This document shows positions 53,875 through 60,059 of a stretch of DNA of 60,059 nucleotides, one piece after another. The stretch is from Micromonospora coerulea (GTDB lineage Bacteria > Actinomycetota > Actinomycetes > Mycobacteriales > Micromonosporaceae), in the NCBI RefSeq assembly GCF_016598485.1, contig NZ_JAEMUW010000029.1:1-60059 (forward strand). The letters are read 5' to 3'. Made by a program: the position numbers and the translations under genes. The notes beneath the pieces were generated by a model. The model saw nothing but the letters and a program-made list of their open reading frames with translations. It was not told the origin of the DNA and searched no databases. Position 1 is the stretch's first letter, and each line of letters begins with the position of its first letter.

Positions 53875-54444
53875 TCACCACTCGAAGGTCTTCCACTCCC
53901 GTCGCGGAATGCGGCCTTCGCTGGTATCCCAGCAGCGGTCAGCCCATGCCCTTGCCACCATCACTGGGCGGCTCAGCACAATGTCGCCAGCTCGCTGTGC
54001 CCGCAGCACCAACCCGAGTTGTGGCGAGCACGGATCGGCGCACTGCGAGTATCGCAATTCCCTGCTGTGGGCAACCAGGTAGCCAGTGAACTCATCCTCC
54101 AGGCGTGAGGGCGTCTGCCCCACCAGTCGCATCCCCTCAAGGGTCACCTGCGGGCCACGCAGCGCGTTGACCGCGATGCCCGCCAAGCCGACCGACTCGT
54201 CGTAATAGGCGGTAACCGCCGGCCCGGAGAACCTCGCGCCAGTTCGCCGCTCAAGCCAGAATTCCGCCCACCCTTCATTGCCCGGGTCGCCCTGGTAGGC
54301 GGTAACACTGAGGACGTCATGCACCGCGGCCTGAGCCTGGTCGTGCGTCATGCCGAATTCCAACGGGCCGACGTGCTCGAAAGGCGTGAACGACCACAGG
54401 AGCCGATGCGCCTCGAGCAGGACGTCCCACACGTCCGTCGCCAT
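53875..54444 (-). CDS. hypothetical immunity-like protein
   Basis: A 189-residue protein with DVWDVLLEAHRLLWSFTPFE, then HVGPLEFGMTHDQAQAAVHD, and later AYYDESVGLAGIAVNALRGP and VTLEGMRLVGQTPSRLEDEF. PLEFGMTxxQA is the pattern of small proteins that accompany polymorphic toxin loci, but I cannot name the family with confidence. The ATG at 54444 follows CCGGGAGAAGAAC. It ends SEGRIPRREWKTFEW. It is transcribed toward the leftward DNA-binding gene. Confidence 0.6.
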   Translation of the reverse strand: MATDVWDVLLEAHRLLWSFTPFEHVGPLEFGMTHDQAQAAVHDVLSVTAYQGDPGNEGWAEFWLERRTGARFSGPAVTAYYDESVGLAGIAVNALRGPQVTLEGMRLVGQTPSRLEDEFTGYLVAHSRELRYSQCADPCSPQLGLVLRAQRAGDIVLSRPVMVARAWADRCWDTSEGRIPRREWKTFEW

Positions 54445-54849
54445 GTTCTTCTCCCGGTGGAAGTGCCCTGCCTCAGCGGCAGCGCGTAGTTGATTCCCGT
54501 GTCCAGCGGAATGCCGCTCCGCTGGCGTAGGTCCTAACACCAGTACGAGGGTCACAGCACCCATGCGTTTCTGTCTAACGTTGGGCATGTTCGGTCGTAC
54601 CGCGTTGCGCACGTTGAGTTGTACGCCGGCAGGGGTGACCGGGCTCCTTCCGGGTGTCAGGGCGTTGTCGACGGGGACGGCGCGAACTGGAAGCTCCTGA
54701 CAAGACCGGCACGCGAGCGTTCCTGCGTGCCGTGTGACCAGCAGGTAGACGGTCACTGGCGGTCTTGCGCCATGGTGGGCTGGGTGTCGGCGAGCAGTGG
54801 TCAGGTGAAGGTACTAGCCGATCCCATTCGCGGGCGGGCACGGTGGGCA
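54445..54849. other. stretch between immunity-like gene and methyltransferase remnant
   Basis: No gene is supported. The methyltransferase should begin here, but its motif I region is not found, so this stretch probably carries the rearrangement that removed it. Confidence 0.4.
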
Positions 54850-55944
54850 GCCCACGCACTGGTAGCTGCTCGCTTCGCCACCGTCCTCGCCCACCACTGG
54901 CCCGGCGTGCCCAACCTCGGCGACATCCGCACCGTCGAATGGACCAGCCTCGCCCCCGTCGACGTCCTCACCGCCGGATTCCCCTGCCAGGACACCTCCA
55001 ACGCCGGCAAACGCGCCGGCATCACCGGCCCCTACTCCAGCCTCTGGCACGACATCGCCGCAGCTGTTCGCCATCTTCGACCACCGCTCGTGTTCGTGGA
55101 GAACGTGGCCGCCTCCGCCGACGCGGACTCGACGTCGTCCATACCGACCTGGCCGCGCTCGGGTACGACACGAGCTTGCTATGCCTACGCGCATCCGAAA
55201 TCGGCGCCGCCCACCGGCGCGACCGGCTGTTCCTGCTCGCCACCCGCACCGGAAGCGGGGGAGAGGCTGCGGACGCTACCCACACCATGCGCCCGTGACG
55301 GCAAAGGACCCGGCCACCAGTACGGACTGCCCGACATCATCGAACCGCACCGCACCCGACACGATCTCCTGCCGACGCCACACGCCAGCCACACCTGCAC
55401 CCCAGGCAGACGAGCCGGGACCGGCCTCCGGCCGCCGCTGCCACAAGTACTCCATCCCACGCCTCGAGCGACGGACGGAGCGAAAGGCTGCCCCGGACAA
55501 CGCGGCTCCCATGGGGACCTCACCCTGCCATCAGCCGCCGCGCGCTGTGTACCACCACGGCTCCCGACGCCCCAGGCCTCCGACGCGCGAGGCCCCGGCC
55601 ACCACGGCGACGACGGCTCGGACCTGCGCACCACCGTCGCCCAGCTCACCAACGGCAGCCTCGGAACACTCGACAAGGCCACCTGGGGCATCTACGCCCC
55701 CGCCATCGCCCGCTGGCAACTCCTGATCGGCCGCCCTGTTCCCGCGCCCACCCAACCCGGCCAGCACGGCAAACCGGTTCTCGCACCGCCGTTCGTGGAA
55801 TGGCTCATGGGCCTACCCGAATACTGGGTCACCGACCCGACGCTCGGACTACCTCGTACCGCCGCGCTGCGCGTCCTCGGCAACGGCGTCGTCCCCGCCC
55901 AAGCGACGACCGCTCTCCGTCTCTTGCTGTGCCGCCACCACTGA
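54850..55944 (+). pseudogene. C5-cytosine DNA methyltransferase, 5'-truncated with two frameshifts
   Basis: Methylase-like sequence starts at about 54880 (TVLAHHWPGVPNLGDIRTVE), then DVLTAGFPCQDTSNAGKRAG with the catalytic Cys of motif IV, and LRPPLVFVENVAA (motif VI). At about 55112 the frame shifts to RRGLDVVHTDLAALGYDTSL, then GAAHRRDRLFLLA (motif VIII). Near 55265 it shifts back to LPTPCARDGKGPGHQYGLPD. A variable region with repeated LPTP phrases, FVEWLMGLPEYWV and VLGNGVVPAQATTAL (motif X) completes it. The SAM-binding motif I (FxGxGG) is missing. Phage-type enzymes of this kind are common in actinobacteria. As read, it is non-functional. Confidence 0.8.
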
Positions 55945-56210
55945 CCCCTGCCACAAGTCGGTGGCTCTTCGCGGGCGCGGCTCGCCGGCTTGTAGATCAG
56001 CAGGCTCATCCGCTCTTCACCACGCGGTCGTGGCGGTTACCGCGCGGCCGCTGCCCGTCGACGCGCCACCCCGGATGAGCTTCGTGTCCGTGCTCCCGGA
56101 ACACTGCGTACCCCCCGCCAGCTCCGGAGCGAAACCACTGCCCGGCAGGCAACCGCTGGCGGGGGTGCGGCGTGACTAGGGGTACGACCAGGCGGGGAGG
56201 GAGGGGACGC

Positions 56211-56708
56211 ATGTCAGGCGAGGAGAGCTTTGACGCGTTCTACCGAGGTAGCAGGCAGCGGCTCTACGACTGCCTGTACGCCCTCACGGGCAACGCCGCC
56301 GAGGCGCAGGACGTGGTGCACGAGGCGTACGCCCGGGCCTGGCAGCGGTGGTCGACGGTCGGCGAGTACGCCGATCCGGAGGCCTGGGTACGGACGGTCG
56401 CCCGCCGCATCGCGGTGAGTCGCTGGCGGCGGGCCCGTTCGGCGCTGAATGCCTACCGTCGGGCCGGCCCGCCGCAGGACGTGCCCGGCCCCAACCCGGA
56501 CAGCATCGCGCTGGTCGGCGCGCTCGCCCAGTTGCCGCCCGCTCAGCGGACCGCATTGGTGCTGCACCACCTGGTCGGTCTGCCGGTGGCCGAGGTGGCG
56601 CGGGAGACCGACGTGCCCGAGGGCACCGTGAAGGCCCGCCTGTCCCGCGGCCGGCGAGCGCTCGCCAACCTGCTCGAGGCGACACCTTCGGAGGCGCACA
56701 ATGTCTGA
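56211..56708 (+). CDS. SigE-family RNA polymerase sigma factor
   Basis: The 165-residue sigma-70 factor has region 2 (FDAFYRGSRQRLYDCLYALT, then AEAQDVVHEAYARAWQRWST) and region 4 (LPPAQRTALVLHHLVGLPVA, then EVARETDVPEGTVKARLSRG), separated by a short linker. The size and motif set are those of the SigE-like ECF group of actinobacteria. The ATG at 56211 follows GGAGGGAGGGGACGC; an upstream in-frame GTG at 56172 is less likely. It overlaps the next gene by 8 bp, implying a sigma/partner pair. Confidence 0.9.
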   Translation: MSGEESFDAFYRGSRQRLYDCLYALTGNAAEAQDVVHEAYARAWQRWSTVGEYADPEAWVRTVARRIAVSRWRRARSALNAYRRAGPPQDVPGPNPDSIALVGALAQLPPAQRTALVLHHLVGLPVAEVARETDVPEGTVKARLSRGRRALANLLEATPSEAHNV

Positions 56709-57591
56709 CGGATTCGAGAGCACGTTCGCGCCGCTGCGGGGGCAGCAGCCGCCGACGCCGTTCGCGTTCCCCGAGGCGGTCCGCCGTCGCGGACGGCAGC
56801 GCTCGCAGCGCCAGGCGGTCGTAGCCGGCCTGGCCGTCGTCGCCGTGGCGGGGGCGGGGGCCGGCTGGGCCGCGAACCTCGGGCCGGGCGACGGCTCGCC
56901 AACCCCCGGCGCCAGCCGGACGACCGTGGCGCCGAGCGGCACCGGGTCGCCGAGCGTGGCGCCGAGCCCGACGACCCCGGCAACGAGCGCCCCGCCGAGC
57001 CCGAACGGCAGCGGCAGGCCCGACCCCGGCGCGGCGGACCTGAGCACCCTCATGCTCCGGCCAGCGGATCTCGGGCCGGGTGCGTGGCGGAAGCAGCTGC
57101 CCAGCGAGCCGTTCTCCGGCGACACGTGGCGCTGGGCCGACCTGTGCGCGGCCTACCGCAGCTCCGACTACCCGTCTCTGCGCCGGCAGGCGGACCTCGA
57201 CTTCACCGGGTACGCTACCGGGTCGGCTGGGTACGTCTACGAACACCTGCACCGGTATGCGGACGGGTGGGGCCCGCGGGCGCTCGACGACGTACGTCAC
57301 GTGCTGGCGACATGCGCCGGCACGGCGACACCGTCGACCGCGCCCGGAAGTCCGACGCCCCGCAGGTTCACCGTCGTGGGCACCGGCTTCGCCGGGGACG
57401 AGGCGCTGCTCGTCCGCGAGGAGCAGTGGAACTACGAGGGTGAGACGCTTGCAGCCCATCCGATCGTGACGCTCGTCGCGGTGGTCCGGGTCGGCGACCT
57501 GGTCGGCACTGTGATGTTCTCACCCGACCGGGACGAGCCGTACGCGCGGATGGTCGCCACGGCGGCGGCGGGCCGGCTCGCGGCGGGGTAG
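56701..57591 (+). CDS. membrane protein partner of the sigma factor
   Basis: A 296-residue protein overlapping the sigma gene by 8 bp. A cytoplasmic segment of about 35 residues precedes one transmembrane helix (AVVAGLAVVAVAGAGAGWAA), followed by a Pro/Ser/Thr-rich linker and an extracytoplasmic domain (LMLRPADLGPGAWRKQLPSE, then DLDFTGYATGSAGYVYEHLH and FTVVGTGFAGDEALLVREEQ). This topology is that of a sigma-associated sensor or anti-sigma partner. The short cytoplasmic part lacks the usual HxxxCxxC zinc motif, so it may bind the sigma factor differently or only be co-regulated. Confidence 0.75.
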   Translation: MSDGFESTFAPLRGQQPPTPFAFPEAVRRRGRQRSQRQAVVAGLAVVAVAGAGAGWAANLGPGDGSPTPGASRTTVAPSGTGSPSVAPSPTTPATSAPPSPNGSGRPDPGAADLSTLMLRPADLGPGAWRKQLPSEPFSGDTWRWADLCAAYRSSDYPSLRRQADLDFTGYATGSAGYVYEHLHRYADGWGPRALDDVRHVLATCAGTATPSTAPGSPTPRRFTVVGTGFAGDEALLVREEQWNYEGETLAAHPIVTLVAVVRVGDLVGTVMFSPDRDEPYARMVATAAAGRLAAG

Positions 57592-57612
57592 CCGACGGCG
57601 GGTAAACCGCAC

Positions 57613-57693
57613 ACCGCCGGCAACACCTGGACCTCGCAGTACAACCTGCTCGGCCAAGTCACCAGCAAGACCGACCCGGACGCCGGCCAGATG
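57613..57693 (+). pseudogene. RHS-repeat protein scrap
   Basis: Twenty-six codons read GNTWTSQYNLLGQVTSKTDP, then DAGQM, the classic RHS/YD repeat unit (YxxLGRVTSxTDPD). It is sandwiched between the sigma partner gene and the IS110 remnant and has no start or continuation. It shows that an RHS-type toxin gene once lay here. Confidence 0.8.
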
Positions 57694-57694
57694 A

Positions 57695-58725
57695 GGCATC
57701 GGCCGGCACATCGCCCAACGCCTCGTCGCTGACGGCGAAACGGTGGTGGACGTGCCGGCGAAACTGACCGCCCGGGCCCGCGTGTTCGACACCGGTCAGG
57801 GCCGCAAAACGGACCCGGTCGACGCCCACAGCGTCGCCGTCGCCGCCCTGCGCGCCAAGGGTTTGCGGCAGGTAACCGTCGACGACGTCACCGTCGCGTT
57901 GAGGCTGCTGGCCGACCGCCGCGACGGCCTCGGCCACGCCCGCACCGACCTACTCAACCGCATCCACCAACTGCTGCTGGAACTGCTGCCCGGCGGGGCG
58001 AAGAAGTTCCTGTCCGCCCCGCAGGCCCGCGCCCTGCTCAATACCGTCCGCCCGCGTGACCTGGTCGGACGCACCCGCCGCCGGCTCACCTCCGAGCTGA
58101 TCAGCGAACTGGTCCAGGTCGACAAGAAGATCAAGGCCGCGGACAAGGAACTGAACGAGCTCGTCGCAACCACCGGCAGCAGCCTGCAGGACCTCAACGG
58201 CATCGGCCCCTGCGGCGCCGCCCGCCTGATCGGTGACGTCGCGAACATCAGCCGCTTCGCCACCCGCGGGCACTTCGCGTCCTGGAACGGCACCGCACCC
58301 CTGGACGCGTCCTCCGGTGACCAGCAACGCCACCGGCTGTCCCGAGCCGGGAACCGGCGCATCAACCGGGCCCTGCACATCATGGCCGTCGTCCAGCTAC
58401 GCCACGACACCGAAGGCCGCGCCTACTACCGGCGCAAACTCGCCGCCGGCAAAACCCGATGGAGGCCATGCGCGCGCTCAAGCGACGGCTGTCCGACATC
58501 GTCTACAAGCAAATGATCAAAGACGCCGAGAAGGCCGGGACGGGCCCGGGAGGACACGTGGGGGCGACTCTTCAATCCAGCGCGGCCGACCCGATCCCCA
58601 TGATCGACACTTCGGAACAGTCACTTCCCGGACCCGCCGACCCCAGCCTAGAACACCGCTCCTCGCCGCCTCTTGACACAGAGGGGTGCCACGACCGGAG
58701 GCCGACCCGACCGAGCGTTGCGTAG
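57695..58725 (+). mobile_element. IS110-family transposase, 5'-truncated and frameshifted
   Basis: The frame begins inside the RuvC-like part (GIGRHIAQRLVADGETVVDV, then GQGRKTDPVDAHSVAVAALR). It includes the C-terminal Tnp20-like domain (LQDLNGIGPCGAARLIGDVA, then GHFASWNGTAPLDASSGDQQ and LSRAGNRRINRALHIMAVVQ with the catalytic Ser region). At about 58460 a missing base shifts the frame to MEAMRALKRRLSDIVYKQMI, ending at 58725. The first 70 or so residues with the leading catalytic Asp are gone. A nearly identical complete copy begins at 59712. Confidence 0.85.
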
Positions 58726-58840
58726 CGCGCGACTCGCGGCAGATCCGGACGTTCGATGAGGAGCCCACGATCACGGAGTGACGAATTCCCTGCCGGTGGG
58801 TCGTCACGCAGTTTCTGACTCGCCGTGCCAAGATCGCCTC

Positions 58841-59404
58841 GTGCGCAACGAGCAACGCCTACGAACACGGACGCCCGAGTCCCGAGCCTTCGCGGAGCGC
58901 GTACAGCTCGTCATGAACCTGACCTCGCGCCTCAACGTGCTGCCGTTTGACGACCTCGACGCGCGCAGGACGGTGCTCACCGAGATCTTCGGTGGACCCA
59001 TCCCTGACTCGCTGTCCATCCTGCCCCCGTTCTATTGCGACTACGGGCTTGGAGCATCGTTCGGAGAGCGCGTGTTCATCAATCAGGGATGCTTTTTCCT
59101 CGACTACGGGGGCATCACCATCGGTGACCGCGTTCTGATCGGTCCCCGAGTGACTCTGAGCACGGCCGGACACCCCGTCAAGCTCGACGAACGGTACGAC
59201 TTCATCACGCACGCGCCCATCGTCATCGAGGATGATGTGTGGATCGGCGCCGCAGCCACGGTCACCCCTGGAGTGACAATCGGTCGGGGCTCGGTCGTCG
59301 GCGCGGGCGCCGTTGTCGCGAAGGACGTGCCGCCGCTGAGTGTGGTGACAGCAACAAGCGTTGTCGAGCGCAAGCGTCTGAAGCCAGCGTCTACTGCAAC
59401 CTGA
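58841..59404 (+). CDS. sugar O-acetyltransferase (left-handed beta-helix, LacA/Maa type)
   Basis: The 187-residue protein has the maltose acetyltransferase-like front (RVQLVMNLTSRLNVLPFDDL), then PPFYCDYGLGASFGERVFIN and QGCFFLDYGGITIGDRVLIG, and hexapeptide repeats (GPRVTLSTAGHPVKLDERYD with the catalytic His; IEDDVWIGAAATVTPGVTIG and GSVVGAGAVVAKDVPPLSV). It transfers acetyl from acetyl-CoA to a sugar hydroxyl as a trimer in the cytoplasm. The GTG at 58841 gives the usual length, but no ribosome site is seen. It lies between two IS110 copies. Confidence 0.85.
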   Translation: MRNEQRLRTRTPESRAFAERVQLVMNLTSRLNVLPFDDLDARRTVLTEIFGGPIPDSLSILPPFYCDYGLGASFGERVFINQGCFFLDYGGITIGDRVLIGPRVTLSTAGHPVKLDERYDFITHAPIVIEDDVWIGAAATVTPGVTIGRGSVVGAGAVVAKDVPPLSVVTATSVVERKRLKPASTAT

Positions 59405-59711
59405 AACCAGCGGCTCACCCACGCACATCGGCAGATCAGGAGGCCGAGCGGTAGCGGCCGCCGTCACGCTCCGCCACGCGCGGATCGCGGCTACCTGTTA
59501 GCTGGTGGTACGACCGCAGCCAGGCCAGGCTTGGTCGAGGTGACCGGTGGGGTCGCTCTCATCGCGGCTGCCCACCGCAGGTTGGTGTGGCTCTCATCTG
59601 GCGTGCGCCCCGCCGGTCACCGCGGCGGTGAGAGGCTCAAGAGGGGACTGCCCGGCTCAAGGTAGCGCTGCCCTCCCGTCGACGAACACCGTCGGATCGA
59701 GGGAGGACACG
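59405..59711. other. leader of the second IS110 copy
   Basis: No gene is seen. The left end of the second IS110 element should lie here. IS110 elements lack clear terminal inverted repeats, so no boundary can be drawn by eye. GGGAGGACACG before 59712 is a good ribosome site. Confidence 0.5.
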
Positions 59712-60059
59712 ATGGCTCAGGTCATCATCGGCGTGGACCCGCACAAGCGTTCCGCCACCATCGAGATCATCAACACGCGGGAGAAGACGCTCGGGCAGGG
59801 CCGGTTCGGCACCGACCGCGACGGCTACCAGGCCATGCTGAGCGCCGGTCGCAGACACAAGGACCGCCTGTGGGCGGTCGAGGGCTGCAACGGCATCGGC
59901 CGGCACGTCGCTCAACGCCTGGTCGCTGACGGCGAAACCGTCGTGGACGTTCCCGCGAAGCTGTCCGCCCGGGCCCGCGTGTTCGCCACTGGCCAGGGCC
60001 GCAAGACCGACCCGGTCGACGCCCGCAGCGTCGCTGTGGTCGCCCTGCGCACCGAAGGT
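59712..60059 (+). mobile_element. IS110-family transposase, partial (continues past the window)
   Basis: The ATG at 59712 starts MAQVIIGVDPHKRSATIEII, the RuvC-like DEDD domain with the first catalytic Asp in GVDPHK. Then DRLWAVEGCNGIGRHVAQRL with the second acidic residue and GRKTDPVDARSVAVVALRTE with the next ones. The frame is open to the end of the window. It is in the same orientation as, and very similar to, the remnant at 57695-58725. Confidence 0.9.

Noticed and set aside
1..60059. CRISPR array
   Set aside because: No series of identical repeats with unique spacers of uniform size was seen. The 14-bp palindromes at 17166-17322 are too short and too close.

Overview
High-GC, GTG-rich, Shine-Dalgarno-led coding DNA with actinobacterial gene families throughout. 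The gene content (DUF4192, DUF932, Replic_Relax, XRE/TPR regulator followed by a chain of very small overlapping genes, GH15 enzyme, SigE-like sigma factor) suggests a Micromonosporaceae genome, probably Micromonospora. That identification is inference from gene content, not from a marker gene.

Region 1 (about 1-23.4 kb) is the conjugation and maintenance part of an integrative element. A leftward type IV secretion block runs pilin (13.6 kb), VirB6/TrbL-like channel protein, PrgI/VirB3-like protein, VirB4 ATPase, then, after two cargo genes, a VirD4/TraD coupling ATPase, a replication-relaxation winged-helix protein, accessory proteins and a VirB1-like NlpC/P60 cell-wall hydrolase cut by the left edge. 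To the right lie an XRE/TPR regulator broken by an in-frame TAG, four overlapping tiny genes, a replication-initiator-like winged-helix gene whose coding sequence contains six helically phased 14-bp palindromes, a sigma-region-4-like gene, a DUF932 gene, a GGDEF diguanylate cyclase and a zinc-ribbon protein. A 17-bp direct-repeat operator (TGTCAGG-N3-TGTCAGG) recurs near several of these operons. The region ends at a tRNA 3'-half (likely Lys-CTT), which looks like an att core.

Region 2 (23.4-41.6 kb) holds a truncated tyrosine integrase fused out of frame to the end of a kelch/CarboxypepD secreted protein, an IS256 scrap, a HupE plus giant secreted calcineurin-phosphoesterase pair, a divergent MFS exporter/HxlR regulator pair with twin operators, a DJ-1/PfpI protein, a GH15 hydrolase, a crotonase, a frameshifted conserved gene, an IS4-type scrap and an alpha/beta hydrolase.

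Region 3 (41.6-60 kb) is a decaying defence/conflict and accessory region. It has a leftward three-gene operon (small conserved protein, EYQYYEF-type protein, Helicase_C_3-like protein) divergent from a TOTE-type archaeo-eukaryotic primase/helicase gene that is frameshifted and truncated. It also has a VOC protein, a membrane PQQ-propeller protein, a run of small orphan proteins resembling immunity genes, a 5'-truncated cytosine-5 DNA methyltransferase, a sigma factor overlapping its membrane partner, an RHS-repeat scrap, and two IS110 copies flanking a sugar O-acetyltransferase.

Single-base frameshifts are unusually common between 39 and 58.5 kb. They may be real decay or sequencing error, and the calls there should be read with that in mind.
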